The notes under the pieces are model-generated. The model was not told the origin of the DNA. It did no database searches and was given only the letters and a program-made list of their open reading frames with translations. From Rhyacichthys aspro (Eukaryota; Chordata; Actinopteri; Gobiiformes; Rhyacichthyidae): DNA of 64,000 nt. Below, in pieces: positions 34,180-46,830 of the stretch. Within the stretch, counting starts at the first letter, position 1. The number at the start of each line of letters is the position of its first letter. The DNA lies in the NCBI GenBank assembly GCA_036850595.1, contig CM072162.1, positions 18,839,758-18,903,757 of the forward strand, read 5' to 3'. Made by a program: the position numbers and the translations under genes.

Positions 34180-34765
34180 TGTGTGGGCTGATATGTTTGG
34201 CAGTCAACCCTGACAAGTAGATTAGCTCTTAGTGGGCCACCTCTGAATGGCATATAAACACACGACTCAAGCGTTTCCAGTCACTACGCCACGTATCAAA
34301 CATCTAACGCCCAGATGAAAGCATATCAAAACATGAAAAAAAAGAAACGGCAGTATGTTGTGCGGCTTCTCCACAGCTGCAATGGTTAACAGGAGTCAAA
34401 AATTGGCATGTCTAAAAAGTAGGATAATGATTATAAATGTGACAGGCTGAAAACTAATTACAATTGTCTCACAGTGTTTTCCAATAATGCCTCAAACATT
34501 TCTATAAAACTCATTTAAATCTTCCACAAGTCCAAAATTCAGTCTTGCTCTAAAGCCATTTGGCACATTTTTCTTGAGTTTACATTTAGAGAGGATTAGC
34601 TCAAGAGCTGAAAATAATCACGCCAGATGTCTGCTACATACCGCGAGCAAACTGCCTCCCCGGTGGGCACTCGATTTTATTGCATTTTTATCAATCCTAA
34701 ATGAATACTCGCTGGGATCCTCACAATGTACGGCCTCATGTTGTGAAGTCATGTAATATAGTGTC
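34180..34765. promoter_or_regulatory. Candidate regulatory block (34.2-34.8 kb)
   Basis: Mixed sequence with CTAATTACAATTGTC near 34453 and a GC-richer end at 34640-34740 (CGCGAGCAAACTGCC, CCGGTGGGCACTCG). The interior is partly AT-rich, so two smaller elements are possible. Confidence 0.32.
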
Positions 34766-35649
34766 ACGTTTTACAATAACAGTAAAAAAAAACAAAAAAA
34801 AACACACCCTTTCCTCATGTTCCAACAGCCTTTTTAGAGGCAGACATGGGCAGACTGGAGAGACAAATAAACGAAAATAAAAACTGAATTCAGTCACAGG
34901 TTTAAACACGAAAACATATGTGGACACATTATAGAAGCCCTCTTTTTGGAAATGTGGTTCTAAGGATAACTAATGTATTAATGTGTTGTGTATGTGAAGA
35001 AGCTAATCTCCAATTTACCTACATTCAAACAACAAAATTTATGTTTGTGAACAGATGCAATGAAGAAAATACATAACATAACCCATAAGGAAATGACCAT
35101 AGTATCACATACCAGTAATTATTGTAATTACTCAATCAATAATGGACATTTAGATTATATTTGGATTAAAAACTTACACTAAAAACAGCATACTGTTAAA
35201 CTTTTTTTTTTTTCTTTAGTTTTTTTCTCAGTTACGTACAATGAAATTTACAATTACAACGTGTATATATCATAATGTCTTCATAGTAGACTTATTTTTT
35301 TAATTTGTACATCAATTGTCCTAACGTGTGTACTTGAGTTTCAATAAATGTTGCTAAGACATTTCTCTCTCTAACACACACATTTGCATTAGTAGTATAT
35401 ATATATAAGTTTTAGAAGCCATGTTTGTTGTTAAAACCCCATTTTCATCCATCCACAAATGTGTCATTGGGCTATATTATCACTTTAAATACTAAACTGT
35501 GTGTGTGCACTTAATAAACAGCCCTGAAAATGAATCTGTCAGTCGAGTGACTCATAAGAAACAGGGAGAGCTAACAACACATAGCAAGATTTTTTTTGTA
35601 CTTTGACAATGTAGATAATCGATTTGTTAAAAAAATATGTTCAAATGAA
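34766..35649. other. AT-rich intergenic stretch
   Basis: Contains A and T runs (34783-34801, 35202-35213) and a short TATATATATATA near 35396. No gene or element is recognised. Confidence 0.4.
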
Positions 35650-36370
35650 TAAATAGCCGGCCAACATTCGCCATGCCTTGTCCTTAATATTTCATGGTCC
35701 TCCTCCGAGACCGGGGCAGTGTTTGTCGGATTTGTTTTTTAGCTTTAATGAGCACCAGAGGAATGCAGTGTCTCCCACATGTCTCGAGGAGGGCGGGCCA
35801 TCTTATTGCTGCCACATGTTGGGCTCGTAGTGACTCTTCCAGGCTTGTGTGGTCAGCCAGTTCAAAGAGCCCACTCTCATTTGTTATACAACTTTATGTA
35901 ACAACCAACAAATGCTTCGGCTTGTCTGAAGAGGCTACACAAGAATACCGCTGTCTTTCTTTTGTCTGAGCTGATCTGTTTCTCTAATTAACACAGTTTT
36001 CGAGGACACTATTGGATTTGGTCCTACCCGGTCTAGAGGTCTGCTCAGCATTTGTCGGGTGGGGAACAGTAGTATTCGATCACTGCCACTGCCGGAGTGC
36101 TGGGCCGTGCCACATATGGCAACAATCCGACATGGTAATCCCGGCTTGATGTTATGAATGACTAGGTGTGGGCTCGTTGGATCAAACCGACTCCATCAAT
36201 TCTTAACTTGGTTATTTCTGTGGAGGAGTCCCTGCTGCTTCTTGACAGGATTTCTCAGCAGGAGCACAAACTATGGCCTCTGTGAATTCATGGGGGTGTA
36301 TGCTTTTAAATGCTATATCACAAAACCCGACATGTCAATTTGACTGCATTTTTGACATATTGTGGGCTTT
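35650..36370. promoter_or_regulatory. Candidate regulatory block (35.7-36.4 kb)
   Basis: Over 700 bp of GC-richer, complex sequence with CpGs. TCTAATTAACAC contains TAATTA at 35985-35990. GGTAATCCCGGC near 36134 is a bicoid/OTX-like core. GCCACATATGGCAAC near 36109 contains an E-box. It is bounded on both sides by AT-rich DNA. The 91-codon + frame at 35694-35969 is not recognised. Confidence 0.4.
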
Positions 36371-37109
36371 TTGTGCATAATTTCTCATCCATAGACAACA
36401 ACAAGGGGCTAGTGGGCTCATGTCAAGTCATGTCAGGCAGAAATTAGAGCTGGCTTCAGAATACCTGACTTGCATTGACTTCCAATACGGAAACATCACT
36501 AAATATTTAATCAGCTTTTATGCATTTAATTTTTTGTTTAAATATTTGTGGTTTAGTTGATATTTGTGAAATCAAGTTACAGACCAATCAACCCTTGAGT
36601 TATGTGTCTAAAGCTAGCAGCAGGAAGCTAGGATGCCATGATGCTTCTTGCTGGTAGCTTTGTAAATGTACTTTTTGCAGGTGACACATAAACTTTATTT
36701 TTAAAACATAGTGATTATAATGTTTGTAAAGGGATATAATTAACATGACATGATTAAAGTGTGTTTCAGTAATGCTTTATAAGGCCCAGTGGGATTTTAT
36801 TAGCTGTTAGCATCACTAGCTACATAGGCTATTGCTAATTTTGTGTCATGGTTTGAACGCATTTGTCCAATAATACCTTTGGCTTCATAGCTCAGTCTCA
36901 CTTTGATGACATCACAGTCCATTGGTCCATATTTATATCGATATAAATATGTAATATTTACTGGGCATTAGGCTTTGTATTAGTTTCCAGACAGTTAGAA
37001 GGAAAGACAGAAAGAAAATGGAGGACTTTCTGTTGTGTGTGCTGCCATGTAGTAACAGTAGGTGCCATCCTTTTGTATATTTAACCTTTACCTCTTTACA
37101 TTATGACTG
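36371..37109. other. Intergenic with a dispersed-repeat fragment
   Basis: AT-rich. TGACATCACAGTCCATTGGT at 36907-36926 recurs with one change at 38857-38876, so part of 36880-36950 is a repeat copy. Nothing else is seen. Confidence 0.4.
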
Positions 37110-37570
37110 TTCTTATAAACACCGGAGAAGTGGGCTGAATTACACAGACACTCGATCACTCTTTACTGCCCTCTCATAACAAATAGCCTGTTTTTCCTTG
37201 TTCACACATCGATTCCCTCGAGACGTTTCCTGCTTCACTGGCGAGTCTTCAGGGACCAGGTCCACTGCATGTGCTGGCTAGTAGGCCATTTGCAATAATC
37301 TCCTTTTTACCGTTTAGAGGCTAATTATGTAACATTACACCTGCCTCCCTGAGCCCTGGCTCTGGCGTGGTGCAGAATGAGTTGCTTTCTCCCTACTCGT
37401 AGACTCGTAGGGGTGGTTAGAGTTTCTTAATGAGATTAGCCCAAAGCTGAAATCTGCTTTGTGTCCCATGCTATATGGCGAGATACTGGATCAGTGGAAT
37501 CAAAGCTAAGAGGGGGAATCATTGGAAGATGCAGGCAGCCGACCTCGTTTCGCGCTCCCCCCAACCCCCC
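37110..37570. promoter_or_regulatory. Candidate regulatory block (37.1-37.6 kb)
   Basis: Mixed, GC-richer sequence with GGCTAATTATGTAACATTAC from 37320, CACCTGCCTCCC, and CTTAATGAGATTAGCCC near 37427. Frames are short and not recognised. Confidence 0.36.
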
Positions 37571-39089
37571 TGCGTGTGACTTGGACAGGATTCGCTGCTA
37601 TCACACATGACATTGTGTGCAAGCTTTGCATAGGAAATATCTTTGTCTCACTCTCATGTTTGCTTGCTTTGGTGTTTTCGTGCTTTTTGCTTTATCTTGC
37701 TGTCCAGTTTCTATTTGCCTGTGGATCAAACTTCTCAATAGTCAGAAATGAGGACAGATGGATTGAATATTAACAAAATAAAAGGAGCTTTTCCACCAGT
37801 CTGGGATATAAAGTTGTCTAGCTGTGGTCACTCAACTGCTGTCTTTTTGCTTTTATTAACTTAAAATGTCTTGTATATTACCACAACTTCTAAGGCCGCT
37901 GCAATAGACAGGACTATTTAAAGACGAAAGTACACCACCCACATCAACAAGAACCTTTCTTCTTCTAATTTATTGGGTCCCTAATGTCCTTGTGACGTTT
38001 AACTCAGACAAAAGATGAAAAACCAACAATGGAGCCACTTGGAAAAACAGTCGTAGACGTACTGTACACACGCAAACATCTTCAGTGGAGAGTTCCCAGA
38101 GCGTGAGCAAATTCTCAGTGAACGCCGCGAGAGATAACATGTAAATATTTTGCCCACTTGCACAGAATATGATGTTGATTAAGAGAGTAAAGGTTAAGGT
38201 TAGGGAAGGGGCAGGGATATTACTATGGACCGAGTCTAGGGTTACCATAACAGCCCGGCTGCTGGGACCAGTAATAACAACAGAAGTAAAAATAATCGCA
38301 GACTAATTGATTGAACCCTGTGGCTTCCTTGCAAGAGTTATATTTGTAAAGCTTTAAGAAGCAGCTAAAGCAACATTTCTGAAAATACAATAGCTAATAA
38401 AATATATGTTAAATGTTAAGGCTTGAAAATTAATTAACATTTGAGTGTCTCTAATCTTTGTTCAAATCACAGTTCATTGTTGGAAGAGATCACTATGGAT
38501 TACTTTAAGAGTTTTATGCTTTAAATGCATTTTTCCAGAAATAACAATAGCTTGTGGGTGCATAAACTAATGCTACAACTGCACATGCACAGGTTTTTTT
38601 AAAGAATGAATACATGCGTGCTCACACAACTCCACCAGGAAACTAGGAGACAAAGAGACAGCACACCATCCACGTTGCAAAAAACAACTATTAGCACAAA
38701 CAAAATGAGCTGCAATGTCACTGCACTGAGGAAATTAAAAAATATCATATACGTAAATGTGGTAAACTGTGTTTCTTCTGTGTGAACAGGAGGCCAAAAT
38801 GCACAGAAAAAGTACTGTCTTCAGAGATGCTGATTCCAGGCCTATTTCTAAATGGGTGACATCACAGTCCCTTGGTCCATTTTTTGTATAGCTTTATGCA
38901 GCTGTTGTTGCTGCACTCAATTAGAAGAAGAGTTCAAAAAGCATAAGAATGATACATAGATACTCTGTCATTAGTAGAATATCCCAAATGTATAGTACAC
39001 ATGACTGAACTGCTGTATGTGGGCAAAAAACTGAAGTAATTGTTGATTAATTATAGATATTGATTTGGGGTTATATCACCCGACTCTTG
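37571..39089. other. Intergenic with a second dispersed-repeat fragment
   Basis: Mostly AT-rich. AATGGGTGACATCACAGTCC at 38851-38870 continues to TTGGTCCAT and matches the copies at 36907 and 11371. No gene is seen. The 92-codon minus-strand frame at 37970-38248 is not recognised. Confidence 0.35.
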
Positions 39090-39510
39090 AATTTTCAGAT
39101 TAGCATTAAATTTACTTATCTATCATTTTGGTAGCGAGCATCCTGGCGTCTCTGTATGAGATCCTATCGTAGCATTGTGGTGTGTTGAATGTACAAAGAG
39201 GCCTGGGAGCCCCGCGGCTATATACTGCCACAGAGAGCTATTTGCTGTGCGTCAGCGGAGTATCCTGTCATGGAGAGAAAATCCCGTTTGAAGTATGGCC
39301 CCCGTCTTTCACAGTGACGATAATGCTCCTGGCTTTATCATGTCCTCCGTGCAAAGCCCATGTCTTCTCTTTTGTCCGGCTCTCTCTCCCCCCACTCCTG
39401 CGCACCCCCCGGCTCCCCTCTTTTGTGTCACTCTCTGTCACAACGCTACCGTTCACAGTGAGGAGAACGGGCCAAACCTGAGCCCCTGAGGCATTCTGGG
39501 AAGTGTAGTC
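39090..39510. promoter_or_regulatory. Candidate regulatory block (39.1-39.5 kb)
   Basis: GC-richer sequence with CCCCGCGGC near 39212 and a C-rich stretch at 39370-39420. Open frames of up to 99 codons occur on both strands, but they overlap and are not recognised. The block is read as non-coding. Confidence 0.3.
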
Positions 39511-39739
39511 GGTGCCTGAGCTGAGGAAGTTAGAGCATCGTTTAGAAGTGATCAATATGGTTTGTTCAGTGTTGAAATAATGTTGTCCTGTGTTAAGTAA
39601 TACACTGCATGAATATAGTCTCTACATAATTTGTCGAGCAGATATTAAATTAAAATATGCCTTTTGATTTTATTTCGAAGGTTTTATGTCTGAATAAAGT
39701 CTAAGGTAAATACTTAGCATTTTAAATTAGTTACATTAT

Positions 39740-40720
39740 TAGTATTCATTGAGCTGGAGCTGTTCTTAAATCCACAGCTTAAATGCAAATGCACTGCAGT
39801 CTTTTCCACCATGGCTTTGTTGGCCTCTCAGAAACCTTAAGCCGCTCTCTTAAATGGGGGCCTCTCATGGCATATGCATGCGCACTATCTTATCTACTGA
39901 ATATCACAATCATTCTCTAGGACATCAAATATTTAAACAGGCCATACAAACAAGACACAGGAGGCAGGGCAGCGAAACAAGCCTTTCTGTGAAAACAATA
40001 AATGTGCTACGAGCCCGTGATATTTTCATATTCAGTGTCTGAGTATGATCCATATGATCCCGACATAAAGAGGGTCTGTGAACCCTCTCTCTTAAACTGT
40101 AGCAGGCATATATTACCAGGCTTAGAGCTTGGCAAGCTTCGTATCCCAAAATAGATTTCAACAATACTCTATGAGGATGCATTAAATAAATCTCTGCTTG
40201 GCTAATCCGTGGAACTGTTCACATTTTCGAGAGAGACACTCCGGTAGGACAAAAGCGGCGCTCTAGTCGCCGCGCCTTCATCTGGGGACAGACACATAAA
40301 GAGAGATATTTAGAGAGGAAGAGGGAGGGGGTAAAGAAATCCTCCACTAATGTGACACACAATTCTCCCAAAAATCATCATTGTGCTCTGCTCGGCAAAG
40401 CAGATTCTGTATCACGCCATACTCTGCTTTATTCTCCAGGAAGTGCTGGAACTTAATCTTAAAGGCAGAACGTGGACACCAGGGCCATTTCGAAACATGT
40501 TGTAGATAAATGTTAATCACATTAGCATTTCCCAGAGTTCTGTAAATCTCCATAAATAGCATGCTGAGGTTGATCCCTCTTTTTCACCCATTGAGGCAAA
40601 ATTACAGTTGATGAATTGCTTCTGCCATGCATGTAGGCTAATGAAAGCTTTGCTCCTGGGCCTTCCTTAACAAAGCCTTATAATTTTTCCACTTTCCACT
40701 AAAAGAAGAACCTGTTCCAC
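39740..40720. promoter_or_regulatory. Candidate regulatory cluster (39.7-40.7 kb)
   Basis: Nearly 1 kb of complex sequence. A 6-bp GC-only hairpin GCGGCG (40255-40260) / CGCCGC (40268-40273) around CTCTAGT marks the centre. The part at 40340-40680 is free of simple repeats and holds GTTAATCACATTAGC near 40510 and GGCTAATGAAAGC near 40636. Conservation was not tested. Confidence 0.38.
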
Positions 40721-41479
40721 TTTTAATTAATAGTTTTACCCTCTCCTTTTCAGGACTGTATAGTTTCAAATTAATTTTAGGTAAGGTTTGGTTATTAATA
40801 CTGCAGAAACAAGTCCTTTTGTGTAAAAGTAAGAGGGAGGTAATGTTCGCCTGCAGGTTCCTCTCATGTCATTGAGCTGCTTAACTCAGCTCCTGACACT
40901 GCTTTGAGACGGGAGCGTTTCGTGACATGTGGCTATTTCATTCACGTGAAATCATCACTTTTCTATTTGTTCAACAAACTGCAGTGAGACTGAGGATACA
41001 GCTGCTTACTGAAGTACTTAGGATTAACCTGTCCACACTTTTACAGAGTGGAGCTTTACAAGTAAAAAAGACTTTCAGATCAAACACAGTGTTGAAGTAT
41101 CTAGATGTTGTGTATTTTGTTGATCTGTGTAGATGTTTAGAGTCAGAGAGAGTCAAATGAGTCATGCTTTAACAATAGAGAGCCTTAGTCCTCATGCACT
41201 GAACCCTATGATGTCTTACTTTGAAATTTTACAAATAGAGGTCACTTCAATTTTCATGTAATTCCTAATTTGATTTGAGATTCCCATATAACAATTATTT
41301 TTTCCAAAAAAGCAACCCTGAAGCCATATTTAAACTGCTCTGGACTTGTCTTTTGACTGTACAACATGGATGGGCCGTTCCTACAAAGCAAACATTAGCT
41401 GTAGCCTGTCAGTGTTGGAAACTACAAGTGCTGCCACATATGCAGCTTGTTTTGTATAACCCATTTAAAGTTTCTATTC
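40721..41479. other. AT-rich intergenic stretch
   Basis: No feature is recognised. A GC-richer patch near 40840-40925 is short. Confidence 0.35.
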
Positions 41480-42590
41480 TATTCTAATTATATTAGTGTG
41501 CCTTTGCTTTAATTAATGCCCACATCTGTACTGTTTATATGATAATGGCCATACTGTATGAGGAGCAATTAGCATGCATTAGAGCGCCTGCTGCACATAA
41601 TGAGTACTTGGATATGATTAGTCTGACAGCTTGATGTTTGAAGGAGCAAATAGCTTTGTGGAGCCATATGTGGTTATGGGACACACTATCCCATGACAGA
41701 TCTAAGTGAGGGGGAACTTTAGTATCCTCTCAGCGCTGTAATTTATTACTGCTGTAATCACTTGTCTCCTGCAGAAAGGCGAAATATTTCATTTGAACGT
41801 GAGCGTATCTGGAAATGTTGTGACATTATGTCGCCTCTGTACTTTTAACGGCTTGTCTGAGTTGCCAAACAGCAGTCCTGTTGCTGTGTTTAAATCATTT
41901 CATGTCATAATATTTAGAATAGCTAGCTTTACACTGGAGAAATCTGCAGCTTTTATGTGTTCATTGATAATGACAGCAAATAACACATGTATTCTTCAGT
42001 GCAGATAAGAAAGCAAGGAGCAATAGAGAAGATTTTCTGGTGAAAATCCATTCCTTTCTTTGTACCTGTGACTTAAGCTCAAAGGTGGGCGAACCACATG
42101 GCAATTTAGTATTTGTATTTCCAGGCTGTCAAAAAGAATCGGGCCTGACGCAGAGCAGATGCAGTAAAGCAGAGCGGTAGCAGCACTTAAGCACTGTGAG
42201 TGATTTCATACCAATTAGTGCAAATCATGGAGTACTTAAGATTATAGCCCAGTGAGTTTAACAACACTTTGACACCTCTCGTGAAACTGACCCCTCTCCA
42301 GTTTATTTTTCCCCAAAGATTTTGCACTTCTTTGTGGGACGTAAAAGTAATTCATCCAGGCTGTTTTTTTTTTTAAATGGCCTCTGGTGACAAACCTGGC
42401 TTCCATCTAAGGCCAGGCCAGTCCCCTCGTTTATGAGAGCGAGGAATGGAAGGACAAACTTGTGGCCCCTTTGTACTGCCCCTCGATTTGAGGCTTTACT
42501 GAAACTGCTCTGGCATGAAGCTGCCGTCTCCATGGTGACAAGCCGCCTCAGCTTTACCAGATTTACCCACTCTACCAAAGCTACACAGTA
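41480..42590. promoter_or_regulatory. Candidate regulatory cluster (41.5-42.6 kb)
   Basis: Complex sequence with TTTAATTAATGCCC near 41509, GCAATTAGCATGCATTAG near 41566, GTAATTTATTACTGC near 41739, and a GC-richer part at 42400-42560. A 91-codon minus-strand frame at 42303-42578 is not recognised. Likely two or three elements. Confidence 0.36.
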
Positions 42591-43119
42591 TTAGGAAAAC
42601 GTGAAATATGGGCTATTGTTAAACACTTTAATGACAATACAACAGCACCATTTTCCCTGGATATAATTAAAGATAAAAAAAAACATTCTTTAAGGTTTTA
42701 AAGCTGTAACAGAAAATGCTAGTTCAGTAACAAATAAAAGCAAACCTTGGCAAGATACATAACATATTAAATAACACTGATAAAAGTGTTTGACCTTAGC
42801 GCTGTTTAACCCATATTGTATCAAGAATATGTCACTTTCTTCTCCTTCAGTTTCATTTTCTTTGAGTTTACTGATGATTTTTCAGAAGTTTTGTAAAGAT
42901 AATTATTAGGAGACTGAGAAAAGAGCAAATAAAATGTACATTGCAGAGAGTAAAATGCTTGTATGGCTGTGTCTGAGGATTATGAGCACAAGAAACTCTC
43001 ATATCAGGAAGTGCTGTTATATTTATATCCGAAAAACCTTATTTGAAATAAAGAGTGAACACCTTTTGCAAAATGGACTATTATGAAGATGATACAGTTT
43101 CAAGACTACACTGCTCTAT
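42591..43119. other. AT-rich intergenic stretch
   Basis: No feature is recognised. Confidence 0.35.
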
Positions 43120-43500
43120 AACTGAGTGGCTTTTACAATGAAAAACAAGGACGCATTGAGAAAAATATTGCATTTCCCTTCTTGTCCCATTATGTCTTCT
43201 GCTGAAAACAACCCTAATATGGTGCTTTGGCTGCTAACGCGAGGAACGGCAGGAGAATATGTGCTGAATAGCTGCTGGGCTGGTGAGAAGCTAATGGAGA
43301 GAGTCTTTGGCAGTGAGGAAGAAGAGGGAGCGAGAGGCGGTCCCAGAGGTACGGATGGGGCTGCTGTGATAGTTGTGAACTCTCCCAGTGTTGATGTGTC
43401 AGCCAACAGCCTCCGGAAAGAGACTGGAGACATTCTCCACACTGTCTCGCAGACAAGGACCGGTCTCTCAATTAAACGAGTTAATTTGAAACCATAAGCT
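43120..43500. other. Multi-frame open segment, probably non-coding
   Basis: The + frame is open for 123 codons (43126-43497), and two minus-strand frames are open for 108 and 85 codons over the same bases. None resembles a known protein. The + frame has an acidic run (SEEEEGARGG) from a simple AGGAAGAAGAGGGAG stretch near 43316. It could be a conserved element with stop-poor composition. A lineage-specific small protein cannot be excluded. Confidence 0.25.
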
Positions 43501-43639
43501 TGTCCTTAATTAAGAAGAGCTTAGACATCTCCTGAAATGAGCTATACTGACGATATACTAGTCTTTGTTCGACTTTAAGTTCCCCATCCTCCTCTTATAT
43601 AGTTAGAGTTTCACGTGACACAGATAAATGCAGAAGGAC

Positions 43640-45800
43640 ACTCCATCTCAGCAAAAATGTATGGTTTTTGAAGAAAGTTTCCATTTCAAAGCGTCTCCAT
43701 TGTGGACTCCCACCACGTCTCCTCTCGCAGCGTTATTCCCTTCTGCCTGACTCTGCGGAGAGCGAGAGAGGGAGCGAGATTGTGGCATTAAGTAAATAAT
43801 TTGTATGATAATTCATTACAGCGCAGTCTTTTTCAACTTTAATTGGTCTAAATGAAGAGACATTTCACACCATTTAGATAAAAAAGAAAAAGGAGGCCAG
43901 CATAATGAAAAGGGGCCTGCCTATCGGACTTCAGAGGTTTGCACTAAATGAAAATGTAATTGCAGGCGGAATGGTACAAGAGGAGAGACCCGCGCTGCAG
44001 ATCCGGGGGTATCTTCAGACAGCCGAGCAAAAGCTAATGACTGAGCAATTTGGAACATTTACTCACCCCAAAGACTCTCATTAAGTCAATCACAGGCTTA
44101 GCCGAGACCCACTCGCAGCGTCGGAGCCGGCCCCGCATTTATTCCAACATCAATCAGGAGGGGCCGGCTTCTTCGTCTTTCAGAAGCCATGAAAAACGCC
44201 CAAGTAATTTATTCGGGATCTTTGAGAGGATAATGGCCAATTATTTGTTTATAACACTGGTTAAATTTTCATTAGGCAGATTAATGGAATATCATGTACT
44301 GTCAACACTGGACTGAGGGGTGGTGTGTCAGAGATAAACGGCCAAACAGATGATGTCGCTCTGTTAGTAAATTGGTTTTTCTGCAGCCCCTTTCCCTCCG
44401 TATGAAAATTTAAAGGTGGACAAGGCTTTGGGGGTTGGAGCTGCCCGAGCGGGGACTGGAGAGACACGGGAGCGGACATTATGATGAACTTCATTCACCC
44501 AGTGTGCTATTGTTCTTAATGTTTAGCTGCAGTGTATAATTTCTGTCTTTAACTGAGTGAAATGTTAAATATCCCCTCAGTTTGTTGTTTATTTATTGCA
44601 CCTACTCCTTTATCAATCATATACAAGCCAAAGCCGGTCCCAGGAGACGTTTCTCACACAGGCAGCATTTGAAATGATAATCCAGGCCAGGTTTTAGAAG
44701 CTAACTTTTTAATGAACAGAAAGAGCTACTTTTGGCGGTGACTGTGGGTGATAGCTTAATCTGACATTATGCAGGCGACACTAGATACCTGTAAGTGTCA
44801 GTTAAGAGTGAAATGACAACTACAAGGCGCCCGGGCTGCATTTGCTGACCCCATACGATGCTTCAGGTTGATATAAAGCAGTTTGAACCTTAAGTTGTGC
44901 TTTCACAGACCTCCGCCTGAAAGTGCTCTGGGAATTGTCATTTTGAGTGTTGCATATTTGGGCTTCAAATAACCCTTTTCCCCCCAAAACGGTTTTGAGA
45001 ATCCAGATAAAAATGCGGCATATCAAATCTTAATATGCACGCCTCCCCCACTAGTGTGCAAATGATGCTCCTCGTCCCAACCTTTATGGAGCTAGAATTT
45101 TAATGACTATTTTTGTAGCTTTCCAAAATGTGCTACAAAGTGTTAACAGCTCAGATCTCATTTCTCACAGAATTACATAAATCTGTTACATCGGTTACAG
45201 CCCATTACAGTGTCATTACTTACATTTCAAAAAGAGTTTATCCATCATTTTTCTGGACAAACCTTGGCGTCTTTGATGGGACTTAATTTGGACTCCTGGA
45301 TCGCAATCTGCCAACCTCAGGGCGCCCTAAGCACCTACTAGTTCCCCTATCAAAACAATCATCAGCTGAAGGAGGTTATCATTGGGCAGGGCTATCTGTC
45401 ACCCGGCCACCGGCAGCCAGCGGGACACAAGGGCCATTTAATTAGGCCCACTGCTCCTCTCTGGTGTGAAAGACTCTCAGGCCCCTTTGATTCCCCGCTG
45501 CTCTCCCAGCAGGAAGTGGTTGGTGATAATTGACACAGGATTTCCTTGTTAACCAGCGGCAGACTCTGTGGATTAAAGTGACAGAGATCTCCAGAAGAAA
45601 GTGGGGAGTAGATAAAGGCAAAGGGAGGAGGTGCATGGGGGAAGTGGAGGGGGCAGCAGCTATTTACTGCTCTTGAGAAACCAGGGAGGAAATAGCAATA
45701 TCAGACTGGTGCGCGGTCCTGCCGCGAGATGTAGCTCCCACTTATCTTAGCCATTTCAGCTTGGCTGATCAAAGATTGGCTTCCCTTAAAATAACCTGGA
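43640..45800. promoter_or_regulatory. Dense candidate regulatory cluster (43.6-45.8 kb)
   Basis: This is the longest run of complex, GC-richer, repeat-free sequence in the desert. Visible cores include CTCATTAAGTCAATCAC near 44079, GCCAATTATTTG near 44235, CATTAGGCAGATTAATGG near 44270, TTTTAATGAAC near 44707 and a near-palindromic GGGCCATTTAATTAGGCCC at 45431-45449. Frames are short and unrecognised. It probably contains several separate elements, with breaks near 44520-44640 and 45100-45240. I infer enhancers of a neighbouring developmental gene, emx2 by vertebrate synteny. Confidence 0.42.
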
Positions 45801-46429
45801 CCCAAGGTTGAGTACATGCTTCCACACCACAGGATTTCTCTTTTTTGGCAAATTATCTGCCTTTTCCAATCCCCTATAAAGCCACATGGCTGTTTGTTGA
45901 GGACTACTGGGATAATCTCATTTTATTTGTACAATTATATTCTATCATGGAATACAAGCATATTTGCAAATGACGTAATTTCCCGCTTTGTACCAACTGG
46001 GTCACAAGCCTTGACAAAAGCATTATGGCGCTGATAGGAGAGGTACCACTGCTGTAGGGCCAAGACAGAGCTTTCAGAAAACATAATCCACTTGATTTAT
46101 TTCTAGATTTCCCTGCTGCTTATCCAACTACAGTGGGGCTTACAACAGGCTTTTTACAAGAGCTCATTGGACGCTTTAACAGACACAGAAAGTTACTTGA
46201 TCTGAGTCTTGATCAACTCTCTCACAATTTAACTTTTAACACTCCAAAAACTTTACCTGAAGGGGATTTCACCTTTTTCATTACATTTAAAACAGACTGA
46301 AGATGTCTGGGTGTTTTAGCCGCGGTGCTAACAGATTGGTCTAGAAAAGATGAGAGAGGAAGTAGAAAAAGTGTTGTTTTATTGATGGTTAACTTTACGT
46401 GACTGAGGGACTCCTTCATTAATTATACC
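45801..46429. other. Intergenic, no clear feature
   Basis: Moderately AT-rich sequence with no recognised element. Confidence 0.3.
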
Positions 46430-46830
46430 TGTCTCTACTCCTGAAAAGTAACGTGCTCTTTTTTCCATGCACAGATGACATATTTACATACACCTGCCAC
46501 GACCCCACTCCTCACAGACCTGACCTGCTGAGAATGACCCAAACACGACGTAAAGCTCTGTCTGGTCACTTTCAAGTGCTTCCTGATAACTGAATGGGGT
46601 GATGGCAAGCTTCCCGCAACAGGACCGGGTCAAAACCAGGTCCAGTGAATAAATCAGACGAGGAATTCCTTCTGTATCCCCGGCCAGTGCATGCTACACA
46701 CAGCTGTGGAAATGTGAGAGGAAGAAAAAGGGCAGATGCTGCTTTATCACAGCTCTAATGCCTCGCTGAGTAATCTTTACTGAGATAATGGTCTGATCTT
46801 GACAGGGTTGTTCTGACAAATAGATCGTCT
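46430..46830. promoter_or_regulatory. Candidate regulatory block (46.4-46.8 kb)
   Basis: Mixed composition with CCACGACCCCACTCC, CACAGCTGTGG (E-box palindrome near 46701) and GAGTAATCTTTACTGAG. The call is by texture only. Confidence 0.3.
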
